Position numbers and translations under genes: made by a program
Shown: one piece after another, positions 8,998 to 16,645 of the stretch
Numbering within the stretch: the stretch's first letter is position 1
How the letters are laid out: every line of letters starts with the position of its first letter
Notes under the pieces: generated by a model
What the model was told of the DNA's origin: nothing
The model's input: the letters and a program-made list of their open reading frames with translations, nothing else
Database searches by the model: none
Source of the DNA: CF-46 sp963760735
GTDB lineage: Bacteria > Chloroflexota > Limnocylindria > Limnocylindrales > CSP1-4
DNA length: 64,000 bases
Assembly: GCA_963760735.1 (NCBI GenBank)
Contig: CAVXEB010000001.1
Coordinates: 186,001-250,000, forward strand
Direction: 5' to 3'

Positions 8998-9212
8998 GGT
9001 CGGGCCTCCGCCCGGGCGACGAGGTCATCGTCCGCGCGCAGCTCCGCCTTGATCTCGGGCATGCCCGCCACGGCGTCGAGGGATGCGGTCCGCGGTGACG
9101 ACGGCGACAGGGATCGCTCGCTCGGAGCAATCTCGTCGGTCGACGCCGTGTTGGGCTCGCCCTCAGCCAGCTCCAGGACGATCGACGGACCCAGCTGGCA
9201 GTACATGTTCAT
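8994..9212 (-). CDS. Small protein of unknown function, coupled to rsgA
   Basis: This is a 72-codon frame with no recognised domain. Its ATG overlaps the stop of the ABC permease (ATGA) and its TGA overlaps the GTG of rsgA (GTGA), which is the main reason to believe it is translated. The product starts MNMYCQLGPSIVLELAEGE, has a polar, Ser/Pro-rich middle and an acidic C-terminal half. No signal peptide or membrane segment is seen. It could be a true small protein or merely the coupling bridge between two genes. Confidence is moderate. Confidence 0.5.
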   Translation of the reverse strand: MNMYCQLGPSIVLELAEGEPNTASTDEIAPSERSLSPSSPRTASLDAVAGMPEIKAELRADDDLVARAEARP

Positions 9213-10012
9213 CCGACACGCTTCAGCTTTCCGGTCCGCTTGGCGTAGCGCTCGGCACGGCCGAACGCCCACAGCCCGAACGGGATGAGGAAGGCGCCCA
9301 TGACGATCAGGGGCCAGACGTCGTACAGGAGCTCGTTGACGGGCGTCCCGTCGACGACGCCCTTGCGGACGCCATCCAGGACGTAGGTCGCCGGCGAGAA
9401 CTTCGAGAGCACCTGCATCCACTGGGGCAGGACCTCGACCGAGTAGTACACGCCGCTGACGAGCAGCAGGCATGACTGCAGGACGAACGTCATCTGCGCC
9501 CCGCGCTCCACGTAGAGGAGCGGCAGGATCGCGGCGATCATCCCGATCCCGACGATGCTGAACGACCCGAGCAGGACGAACGTCAGGACGGTCACCGGGT
9601 TGGCCCCGACGATGTCGAGCTCCGGGAAGAACAGGACCATCACGACGAGGATCGCGGCGGTGTGGATCAGCCCGTACACCATCGCGTACAGGACCGAGCC
9701 GAGCAGCTGCGACCAGCGCCGGATCGGCGCCATCATCGTGTACTCGAGCGTGCCCTCCCAGCGCTCGACGCTGATCGTCTCCGCGATCCAGCTGAAGACC
9801 ACCGACAGGTAGTTCCAGAAGATCGCCCCGATCATCAGGTAGAGGATCAGCTCGGGGTCACCCTGCTGGGCCCCGATCAACGAGATGCTGAGCGCGCCCG
9901 CGACGGAGTAGACCAGGAAGGCGATCTCCCAGCCCCAGTAGCGGCGCGTGAGGAAGAAGTTGCGCTCCATGAAGGCGTACGAGGCCTTCAATTCGTGAGC
10001 GAACGTGGTCAT
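9209..10012 (-). CDS. ABC-2 type exporter permease
   Basis: This 267-residue integral membrane protein belongs to the ABC-2 permease family, which with a separate ATPase exports drugs, lipids or polysaccharides. About six hydrophobic segments are visible, for example IAFLVYSVAGALSISLIG, LILYLMIGAIFWNYLSVVF and the C-terminal LIVMGAFLIPFGLWAFG. The loop VERWEGTLEYTMMAPI is typical of the family's early cytoplasmic loop. ATG 10012 is preceded by GGAGA at a normal distance; an in-frame start 13 codons upstream lacks this. The matching ATPase lies 245 bp upstream in the same direction, with a 63-residue protein between them. The cargo is unknown, but the attenuator upstream suggests an inducible drug-type exporter. 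Confidence 0.88.
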   Translation of the reverse strand: MTTFAHELKASYAFMERNFFLTRRYWGWEIAFLVYSVAGALSISLIGAQQGDPELILYLMIGAIFWNYLSVVFSWIAETISVERWEGTLEYTMMAPIRRWSQLLGSVLYAMVYGLIHTAAILVVMVLFFPELDIVGANPVTVLTFVLLGSFSIVGIGMIAAILPLLYVERGAQMTFVLQSCLLLVSGVYYSVEVLPQWMQVLSKFSPATYVLDGVRKGVVDGTPVNELLYDVWPLIVMGAFLIPFGLWAFGRAERYAKRTGKLKRVG

Positions 10013-10047
10013 GACGGGTCTCCGGGTGGGGGAGCCGACCCGGCCGC

Positions 10048-10239
10048 TCAACGCGACCGGGCCAGCTCGTAAGTCGGCTCACCCGCCAGGCGGGTACCGA
10101 AGCGGACGATCGTGGTGCCGATGGCACGGCGGATCGACCTCGCGGGCCGCTGGGACCGACGGGCGTTCTGCGCCCGCTGGATCTCCTCGGCCTTCAGCGC
10201 GTTGATCAGCCACAGCCGATCGTTCGGAAAGCTCTGCAT
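10048..10239 (-). CDS. Small basic protein between ABC ATPase and permease
   Basis: This is a 63-residue, strongly basic protein (many Arg) of unknown function, lying between the two halves of an ABC exporter. The start is well supported: the message reads AAAGGAGGTGA, a near-perfect Shine-Dalgarno sequence, just before ATG 10239. The N-terminal third (MQSFPNDRLWLINALKAEEI) looks helical, followed by an Arg-rich stretch and no membrane segment. Short Arg-rich proteins of this look occur in other high-GC bacteria, but I cannot name a family. It could be a regulatory or accessory subunit of the exporter, or a precursor peptide; neither is shown by sequence. Confidence 0.7.
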   Translation of the reverse strand: MQSFPNDRLWLINALKAEEIQRAQNARRSQRPARSIRRAIGTTIVRFGTRLAGEPTYELARSR

Positions 10240-10256
10240 CTCGTTCTCACCTCCTT

Positions 10257-11147
10257 TCATTCGGATTCGTCGTCGCCGTCCTCGTCCTCGACGTCGTCGT
10301 CGAGCGAGCGGCCGGTGTGTGTCATGAAGACGTCGTGGAGGGTCGCGTCTCGACCCGTTCGGTCTGCCTCGGCCGCGATCAGCCCGGCCGGTGTGTCCTC
10401 GACGACGACGTGGCCGCCGGCGAGAACCGTGATCGAGTTGCACAGTCGCTCCGCTTCGGCCAGGTCGTGCGTCGTGAGGACGATCGACGCGTCGTGCGTC
10501 TCGCGGAGCTCCTCGATGAACGACTGGACGTCGAGCTTCGACCGTGGATCGAGACCCGTCGTCGGCTCGTCGAGGAGGAGGAGCGAGGGGCTCGTCAGCA
10601 GGGCTCGCGCGATCGCGACCTTCTGCTGCATGCCCCGGCTCATCTGCTCGATGGGCCGACCCACCCGCTTCTCGGCGATCCCGAGACGGCCGAGGATCTC
10701 GACTGCCGCCGGCTTCGCCGCCTTCGCTTCCAGGCCGTACAGCCGGGCGGCGAAGAGGAGGTTCTCCATCGGGCTGAGCTTCTTGAAGAAGGCGGCGTCG
10801 ACGCTGACCCGGTTGATCAGTCGCTTGACCTCCATCTCCTCTCGCTCGATGTCGTAGCCGAAGACCGAGACCCGACCCTCGTCCAGGGTCAACAGGCCCG
10901 AGACGAGGCGGATGAGGGTGGACTTGCCCGACCCGTTGGCACCGAGGATCCCGACGATGTCGCCCCGCTCGAGGCGGAGGGACACGTTCGAGATCGCGAT
11001 CACGGGCTTGCGCTTCCGACCGACGACGAACCGCTTCGTGACGCCCTCGACGAGGAGAGCCGGCACGGCCGTGTCGACCGTCCGCGCAGCGCCGATGGCA
11101 CCGCCGGGGCGGGCGATCTTCTGTTGTCCGAGGACGGTTGCGGTCAC
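10257..11147 (-). CDS. ABC exporter ATP-binding protein
   Basis: This 296-residue ATPase powers the ABC-2 permease downstream. The Walker A motif GANGSGKST lies at about residues 69-77, Walker B as LLLLDEPTTGLDP, the H-loop as LTTHDLAEAERL, and the signature is degenerate (MSRGMQQKVAIARAL). It ends in a highly acidic tail of Asp and Glu. The start was set at GTG 11147 because AGGAG stands 8-9 nt before it; residues read upstream of this point do not look like protein. The leader upstream holds a promoter, a 28-codon uORF and a terminator, so expression is probably controlled by attenuation. It resembles the daunorubicin/multidrug (DrrA-like) group. Confidence 0.92.
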   Translation of the reverse strand: MTATVLGQQKIARPGGAIGAARTVDTAVPALLVEGVTKRFVVGRKRKPVIAISNVSLRLERGDIVGILGANGSGKSTLIRLVSGLLTLDEGRVSVFGYDIEREEMEVKRLINRVSVDAAFFKKLSPMENLLFAARLYGLEAKAAKPAAVEILGRLGIAEKRVGRPIEQMSRGMQQKVAIARALLTSPSLLLLDEPTTGLDPRSKLDVQSFIEELRETHDASIVLTTHDLAEAERLCNSITVLAGGHVVVEDTPAGLIAAEADRTGRDATLHDVFMTHTGRSLDDDVEDEDGDDESE

Positions 11148-11310
11148 AGCACTGGGCTCCTGGTGGTTTCGCGCGGCAATGGGTTCGTCGGGTGGTACCC
11201 GTTCGCGGGATCCGGTGACCGGGAATCGATCGAGCCGCGGACCCGCTTCGATGCTCCGGCGCATCGGGTGGGCTCGCGGCTCGGGGGATGGCTCTCCTCG
11301 GAGAGGCATC

Positions 11311-11342
11311 AAAAAAGCCGGGGGCCCGATCTGGCCCACGGC
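11311..11342 (-). terminator. Intrinsic terminator in the exporter leader (attenuator)
   Basis: On the minus strand a stem of about 10 bp with one mismatch (11342 to 11317) is followed at once by six T. It lies before, not after, the exporter ATPase gene, which begins about 165 nt further on, so it can only act as an attenuator or as the end of a short leader RNA. Its 5' arm CGTGGGCC is exactly complementary to GGCCCACG inside the leader ORF (11441-11434), giving a ready antiterminator. Confidence 0.75.
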
Positions 11343-11379
11343 TCGTGGTTCGTCTGGAGGGCGGCCTTGCCGCCTCAGG

Positions 11380-11466
11380 CTAGCTCGAGATGGGCACAGA
11401 TCTCCCGCTCGCGTCGACGCCGAGAGGCGCAGACGTGGGCCGGAAGAGCAGGTGGTTCATCTTCAT
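11380..11466 (-). CDS. Putative 28-residue leader peptide (uORF) of the ABC exporter operon
   Basis: A 28-codon open frame begins at ATG 11466 (MKMNHLLFRPTSAP...) and ends with TAG at 11380-11382. GGAGGT at 11480-11475 stands 8 nt before the ATG, a strong ribosome site. The frame lies in the transcribed leader between a clear promoter (11521-11550) and an intrinsic terminator (11311-11342). Codons 9-11 (CGG CCC ACG) contain the segment that can pair with the terminator's 5' arm. This is the layout of ribosome-mediated attenuators that control drug exporters and resistance genes. The peptide itself has no known family. Confidence 0.6.
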   Translation of the reverse strand: MKMNHLLFRPTSAPLGVDASGRSVPISS

Positions 11467-11520
11467 TCGGAGTGACCTCCGCGAGCTGGATGAGGGCGGG
11501 CGATCTGCACGCCGGCGGGC

Positions 11521-11550
11521 AGTCTACGCGCGTCGGAGACGGCACGTCAA
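11521..11550 (-). promoter_or_regulatory. Sigma-70 type promoter of the ABC exporter operon
   Basis: On the minus strand TTGACG (11550-11545) and TAGACT (11526-11521) are separated by 18 bp, close to the housekeeping consensus. Transcription would start near 11514, about 48 nt before the leader ORF. From 11551 to the next gene end at 11749 I see nothing coding. Confidence 0.7.
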
Positions 11551-11748
11551 CCCGGCGGAATGACGGTGTCGGCGACGCGACAGATGACGTAGTCGCGGAG
11601 GGTGTGTGCGCCCGGCGACGGGCGGGATCTCATCCCCGCGATGCCGGTCCGGCATGGATTCGTGGCCCGCCACGGTCGGTCCGCTGCGCCCGCGCGCCGT
11701 GTCATCTGCAGTCGCGCGAGATTCCAGGCCGCCTGGGCATCGACCGGG

Positions 11749-12357
11749 TCAGAGCTCCAGGCGGACGATCGGCCGGGGCCAGCGGGTCCGACCGGCCAGC
11801 CGCTCGCCGACGAACCGGAACCCGGCGTCGGTGAAGATGTCGAGAGGCCCGGAATAGGCGACGGGGTTGGGGACTCGCTCGCCGCTCGGATCGATCGGGT
11901 ACGCCTCGATCGCGGTGGCGCCGCCGGCCCGGGCATGGTCGACCGCGGCGGCGAGCATCGCCCGGGCGAGACCCCGGCCGCGCTTCCGCGGGTCGACGAC
12001 GAAGCAGACGATCGACCAGACACCGTCGCCCGCCCGATCGTCCGGGTAATCGGAGCGGGCGAGCTTCAGGAAGCTCTCCCGCGGCCCGACGCTCACCCAT
12101 GCCACCACCCGTCCGTCGCGATCGCCGAGGAGGCCCGGTGACGGGCCGGAGACCGTGCGCTCGGTGAGCAGCTCGCGGTTCAGGTCGGGCGGGCGCGCCT
12201 TGACCGAGCCCCGGATGTGAAACGAGGCACACCAGCACCACCTTGGATCGCCCGGTTGATCGAACAGGACCGCCAGGTCGTCGAGCCGGTCGGGGGTCAG
12301 GACCATGACGTCGAGGTCGGACTCGACGATCGAGGTTGTGCGGGCCTGTTCCGTCAT
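11749..12357 (-). CDS. GNAT family N-acetyltransferase with CWC motif
   Basis: This is a 202-residue single-domain GNAT acetyltransferase. An N-terminal WCWCASFHIRG block is followed by the GNAT core: SIVCFVVDPRKRGRGLARAML holds the acetyl-CoA loop, and IEAYPIDPSGERVPNPVAYSG leads into the substrate-side strands. The gene upstream encodes a protein with the same blocks (CWCMFWRIRS, EAYPVDPGDGRVPAALGYTG), so the two are tandem paralogs. ATG 12357 overlaps the upstream stop as ATGA, supporting this start and translational coupling. The acceptor substrate is unknown. Confidence 0.85.
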   Translation of the reverse strand: MTEQARTTSIVESDLDVMVLTPDRLDDLAVLFDQPGDPRWCWCASFHIRGSVKARPPDLNRELLTERTVSGPSPGLLGDRDGRVVAWVSVGPRESFLKLARSDYPDDRAGDGVWSIVCFVVDPRKRGRGLARAMLAAAVDHARAGGATAIEAYPIDPSGERVPNPVAYSGPLDIFTDAGFRFVGERLAGRTRWPRPIVRLEL

Positions 12358-12950
12358 CCGTCGATGGTGCGCCGGACGACCACTCGGCGGACCTTCGACT
12401 GGGGCGAGTCGATGTCGCGGACCACCTCGAAGCCGGCCGCTTCGAACGTCGAAAGGAGGCCGGTGTAGCCGAGCGCGGCCGGGACCCGCCCGTCGCCGGG
12501 ATCGACCGGGTACGCCTCGAGCGCCGGCGCACCGTGCGCCCGGGCGTAGTCCGTGGCCGCGTCGAGGAGCCGGCTGGTCAGGCCCTCGCCACGGGCGGCC
12601 TTCGAGACCACGAAGCAGACGACCGACCAGACCGGCGTATCGTCGATCTTCGGCCGGACCCGGGAGTTCGTCAGGCGCTCGTAGTCCTCGCGCGGAGCGA
12701 CGCTGACCCAGGCGATCGCCCGTCCGTCCCGGTACCCGAGCAGCCCGGGCGCCGGGTCGCGATCCTCGTCGACCAGGCGGTGCATGCCCTCCCGGAGCTC
12801 GGCGGTGTTCGCGAACGACCAGTCCTTCGAGCGGATGCGCCAGAACATGCACCAGCAGGTCTTCGGGTCGCCACCTTCGCCAAAGAGCGCGGCGACATCG
12901 TCCCAGCGGTCGGGGGTCAGCGGGACGATCTCGAGCGGTGGCTCGGCCAT
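12354..12950 (-). CDS. GNAT family N-acetyltransferase with CWC motif, tandem paralog
   Basis: This 198-residue GNAT acetyltransferase is the upstream partner of the preceding gene. It carries TCWCMFWRIRS near residue 30, the acetyl-CoA site in SVVCFVVSKAARGEGLTSRLLD and the downstream block EAYPVDPGDGRVPAALGYTG. ATG 12950 was chosen because family similarity begins just after it (LEIVPLTPDRWDDVAALFGEG); a start 14 codons upstream is possible. It is transcribed divergently from the VirB11-like ATPase gene with only 48 bp between the two starts. The substrate is not known. Confidence 0.85.
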   Translation of the reverse strand: MAEPPLEIVPLTPDRWDDVAALFGEGGDPKTCWCMFWRIRSKDWSFANTAELREGMHRLVDEDRDPAPGLLGYRDGRAIAWVSVAPREDYERLTNSRVRPKIDDTPVWSVVCFVVSKAARGEGLTSRLLDAATDYARAHGAPALEAYPVDPGDGRVPAALGYTGLLSTFEAAGFEVVRDIDSPQSKVRRVVVRRTIDG

Positions 12951-12998
12951 CGCCGCATCGTAGATCGTCGATCCGTCAGGCCCTGTCATCATCGGGCG

Positions 12999-13895
12999 AT
13001 GGACGACGATCGACTGGCGTGGCTCCGGTCCGCCATCGCGCCGCCCCGGCGCTCGATCGTCGAACTGATCGGGGGCGGCGTCCTCGACGCGGAGCTCGCG
13101 GGTCTGGCCTGGCTGCTCGTCGAGGCACGCCAGCCGCTCATCGTCGCCGGTCTGGCGCAGGGTGCCGGCAAGACCACGCTGTTCGACGCCCTGCTCGACT
13201 TCCTGCCGCCGACCATCCGGCGGGTCGACCTGGCTGGCGTCGAGGAGGACTTCGCGTGGTTGCCCGAGGCCCCGGCCCTCGGCTGGCCGGCGGACCCCTC
13301 GGCGATCGGCCCGGCAGACGCCCTGCCGGTCACGCCGGCCTCGGCCTACCTCGTCGCCGCGGAGCTGTCGGCCCACCTGCCGCTCTACACCTGGGGCCCC
13401 GCCGCCCGGACCCTGGTCCGGGCGGCGTCGCTCGGCTACGGCATCGGAGCGACGATCCACGCTGACCGGCTGGAGGACGTCCACGAGGCCCTCCGGACGG
13501 TCGGGCTGACCGAGGACGAGCTGTCGTACCTGGGTCTCGTGGTCGTGATCCGGGCGGAACGCGGTCCCGACGGGCATGTCCGACGACGCGTCGTCGCGGC
13601 CCATTACGAGCGGCCCGTCGGCCGGGACGAGCACGGCCACGTCCAGCGGCTGCCGCCCGCGGTCGTCGCGGCCCGCGACGAGCGGAACGACCGGCTCGAG
13701 CATTTCGCCTGGGGGATCATGCCGGAGCTGGCGATCCGGCTCGGACGCAAGGCCGGCGACCTGGAGCGGGACCAGGCGGAGCGGGCGGCGGTCCTCCGGG
13801 GCCTGGCGACGGCCGGCGTCGTCGACGTGGAATCGGTCCGGGCGGCGATCACCGACCGACGCAATGCGTCCACCACCGGGCCGCGCATCAACTGA
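12999..13895 (+). CDS. VirB11/CpaF-like P-loop ATPase, function uncertain
   Basis: This is a 298-residue soluble P-loop ATPase. Residues around 50-60 read AGLAQGAGKTTLFDALL, a Walker A loop, and GYGIGATIHADRLEDVHEALRTVGL near residues 145-170 resembles the conserved His-containing region (TLHA-type) of VirB11, CpaF and GspE secretion ATPases. The usual N-terminal domain of those proteins is reduced to about 45 residues and no other secretion or pilus gene is near. It may therefore be a free-standing relative, not a true secretion motor. ATG 12999 is the start that fits the P-loop spacing. The next gene follows 14 bp downstream and encodes a cyclase-ATPase. Confidence 0.6.
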   Translation: MDDDRLAWLRSAIAPPRRSIVELIGGGVLDAELAGLAWLLVEARQPLIVAGLAQGAGKTTLFDALLDFLPPTIRRVDLAGVEEDFAWLPEAPALGWPADPSAIGPADALPVTPASAYLVAAELSAHLPLYTWGPAARTLVRAASLGYGIGATIHADRLEDVHEALRTVGLTEDELSYLGLVVVIRAERGPDGHVRRRVVAAHYERPVGRDEHGHVQRLPPAVVAARDERNDRLEHFAWGIMPELAIRLGRKAGDLERDQAERAAVLRGLATAGVVDVESVRAAITDRRNASTTGPRIN

Positions 13896-13909
13896 CCCGG
13901 ACGCACCCC

Positions 13910-16612
13910 ATGGCCCGGGTGCAAGATGACGATTCCATGGGTCTCCCGACCGGTCCGGCCGTCACGTTCCTGTTCACCGACATCGAGGGCTCGACCCGCC
14001 ACGAGCGGGCCGTCGGCACGGCCGCGTGGGCGACGATCGTGGCCAGGCACGACGCCCTGCTGCGGGCGGCCGTCGACGGGTCCGGCGGCGTCGTCGTCAA
14101 GACCGAGGGTGACGCCGTCTTCGCCTCGTTCGACCAGCCGCTGGCGGCCGTCGCCGCGGCGGTCACTGCCCAGCGGGCGATCGCCGCCGAGACGTGGCCC
14201 AAGGCCGTAGCCATCCGGGTCCGGATGGGCCTCCACCTCGGCGAGGGCCGTCTCCGCGACGGTGGCCGGCCCGGCGACCCCGAGGACTACGTCGGGATCG
14301 ACGTGAACTACGCCGCCCGGATCGCGGCGGCCGGCAACGGCGGCCAGATCGTCCTGTCCGACGCGTTCGTCACGGCCCTCGGCGCGGACGCGGCCGCGAC
14401 CGAGGCGCTCCGTGACGCCGAGCTCGTCGACGACGGCCTGCGGACCGTGAAGGACTTCGAGGAGCCGGCGCGGCTGCATCGGCTCGTCGTCCCCGGCGCC
14501 GCCGACGATCCACGGCGCCTCCGGACGATCGACGCGCCATCGAACCTGCCGGGCGACGTGACGACGCTCGTCGGGCGCGATGAGGACATTGAGCGCGTCC
14601 GGGACGCGCTCTCGGCCAGTCGGATCGTGACATTGACCGGCCCGGGCGGCAGCGGCAAGACGCGGCTCGCGCTCGGCGCCGCGAGGACGATCGTCGAGCG
14701 GTTCCCGCACGGCTCGTGGTTCGTCGACCTGGCCGCCTTGCGCGACCCTGCGCTCCTCGAACCGGCGATCGCCGAGGCGTTGGGGATCCGCGAATCCAAG
14801 GACGCGGCGATCGCCGAGGTGCTCCGCGCTCACCTCCGCGACCGGACGCTCCTCCTCGTCCTTGACAACCTCGAGCAGCTGCTGCCTGCCGGCGCCGATG
14901 TCGTCTCGAACCTCGTCCGCGGTGCTCCCGGGCTCCGCGTCCTCGTCACGAGCCGGGAGCTCCTCCGGATCGCCGGGGAGCGGGGCTATTCCGTCCCCCC
15001 GCTCGGGGTCGCCGCCGGCGTCGCCCTCTTCGAGGATCGGGCGCTGACGCACCGCCCGGACCTCGTCCTGAGCGACGAGTCGCGGACCGCGATCCGGGCG
15101 ATCTGCGAACGGCTCGGTGGTCTGCCTCTCGCGATCGAGCTTGCGGCCGCGCGGGTGCGGTCGCTGAGCCCGGCTCAGATCCTCGACCGGCTCGGTCGCA
15201 GCCTGGACCTGGCCGGTGGAGCACGGGACGTGCCCGAGCGACAGCGGACGCTGCGCGGCGCCATTGCCTGGAGCCATGACCTCCTGTCCGATGATGAACG
15301 GCGCCTGTTCCGGCGGCTGGCGGTCTTTGCCGGCGGCTGGACGATCGACGAGGCAGAGGCCGTGACCGACGCCGACCACGATCTCGGGATCGACCTCCTG
15401 GCCGGGCTCGAGTCCCTCGCCGACAAGAGCCTCGTCCGGACCCAGGTGTCGGACGACGATGCCTCCCGCGGCGGCGACGAGGCCCGGTTCGGCCTCCATC
15501 CGCTCCTGCGCGAGTACGCCTTCGAGCGTCTCGAAGAAAGCGGCGAGCGGCCGACGATCGAGGCCCGCCACGCCATCGTGATGACCGACCTCGCCGAGTC
15601 GGTCGGCGCCGGGATCCTCGGATCGACCGATGAAGCGAGCATGCGGCGCCTCGACCGAGAGGCCTGGAATCTGCGGGCGGCCGTCGACTGGGCCACGACG
15701 AACGAACGGTTCGACCTGGGCCTCCGCCAGATGGGCGCGACGTGGCGCTGGTATCAGCAACGGGGCCGGCTCCGCGACGGTCGTGCGCTGCTCGCCGGCC
15801 TCCTCGGCGGCGCGGCCCACGTCGACGTTCGGATCCGGATCTCCGGCCTGGCCGCCGAGGGCGGCCTGGCCTACTGGATGGACGACGCGCCGGGGGCCCG
15901 GATCGCGTACGAGGAGCGCCTGGCCCTCGCCGACTCGACCGGCGACCCGGCCCTGATCGCCGACGCCCACTACGACCTCGGCTTCCTCTCGATGGTCGAG
16001 CAGGACGGCGTCGCGCTCCGTCGCCACGAGCAGCAGGCGCTCGACCTCTATCTCGCGGCCGGCCTGGAGGACGGCGTCATCCGGGCGCGCCAGGCCCTCG
16101 TGCTCGCCGTGTTCCTGGGCGGCGACTACGCCACCGCCCGGGGCCTGGAGGAGGAGAACCTCGCGGCCTTCCGCGAGCGGGATTCGCCGAGCGAGGTGGC
16201 CGATTCGTCGACCCTGATGTCCGCGATCCTGTTCAGGCTGGCGGAGCCGGCCGAGGCGTGGACGCGGATGACCGACGGCCTCCGGGTCTTCGCCGCCACC
16301 GACCTTTCGTCGGGGATCGCCCGAAACCTCGTCATGGCGGCGATGATCCAGCTCGCCCACGGCGACCAGGAGTTCGGTGCGCGCGTGGCCGGGACCGCCT
16401 ACGAGCTCGCCCGCGTGCAGCACGTGATGCTCGCCCCCGTGAAGGTCCTCCATCTTCCGGACCCAGCGGAGCTCGCCGTTGAAAGGCTCGGCCCGGAACG
16501 GGCCGAGGAGCTCCTTCGAGAGGGCGCCTCGACGCCACTCGACGGCGTCATCGACGAGGTGCTCAGGACCGACGTGTCGGCACTCGCCCCACCCGCCGAC
16601 GCCACCGTTTGA
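13910..16612 (+). CDS. Class III adenylate/guanylate cyclase fused to NB-ARC-like ATPase and helical repeat region
   Basis: This 900-residue cytoplasmic regulator joins a class III nucleotide cyclase domain (about residues 15-190) to a P-loop ATPase domain (GPGGSGKTRLALGAA near 244-258, Walker B-like LLLVLDNLEQLLP, and LGGLPLAIELAAARVRSL typical of AP/NB-ARC ATPases), then a winged-helix-like segment and TPR-like helical repeats. The cyclase looks active: both metal Asp residues (FTDIEGST and KTEGDAVF), the base-selecting Lys before EGD, and the transition-state Asn and Arg in VNYAARI are present. The start may be ATG 13910 or ATG 13937, nine codons later. Such fusions are common in Chloroflexota and actinobacteria; the signal sensed is unknown. 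Confidence 0.88.
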   Translation: MARVQDDDSMGLPTGPAVTFLFTDIEGSTRHERAVGTAAWATIVARHDALLRAAVDGSGGVVVKTEGDAVFASFDQPLAAVAAAVTAQRAIAAETWPKAVAIRVRMGLHLGEGRLRDGGRPGDPEDYVGIDVNYAARIAAAGNGGQIVLSDAFVTALGADAAATEALRDAELVDDGLRTVKDFEEPARLHRLVVPGAADDPRRLRTIDAPSNLPGDVTTLVGRDEDIERVRDALSASRIVTLTGPGGSGKTRLALGAARTIVERFPHGSWFVDLAALRDPALLEPAIAEALGIRESKDAAIAEVLRAHLRDRTLLLVLDNLEQLLPAGADVVSNLVRGAPGLRVLVTSRELLRIAGERGYSVPPLGVAAGVALFEDRALTHRPDLVLSDESRTAIRAICERLGGLPLAIELAAARVRSLSPAQILDRLGRSLDLAGGARDVPERQRTLRGAIAWSHDLLSDDERRLFRRLAVFAGGWTIDEAEAVTDADHDLGIDLLAGLESLADKSLVRTQVSDDDASRGGDEARFGLHPLLREYAFERLEESGERPTIEARHAIVMTDLAESVGAGILGSTDEASMRRLDREAWNLRAAVDWATTNERFDLGLRQMGATWRWYQQRGRLRDGRALLAGLLGGAAHVDVRIRISGLAAEGGLAYWMDDAPGARIAYEERLALADSTGDPALIADAHYDLGFLSMVEQDGVALRRHEQQALDLYLAAGLEDGVIRARQALVLAVFLGGDYATARGLEEENLAAFRERDSPSEVADSSTLMSAILFRLAEPAEAWTRMTDGLRVFAATDLSSGIARNLVMAAMIQLAHGDQEFGARVAGTAYELARVQHVMLAPVKVLHLPDPAELAVERLGPERAEELLREGASTPLDGVIDEVLRTDVSALAPPADATV

Positions 16613-16645
16613 CGGTCCACGGGCCCGGTCGTACGCTCGCCGCCC

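Noticed and set aside
12999..13895. A Tad pilus or type IV secretion locus
   Set aside because: Only one ATPase resembles these systems; no TadB/C, VirB or pilin gene is present, and the ATPase lacks the usual N-terminal domain.
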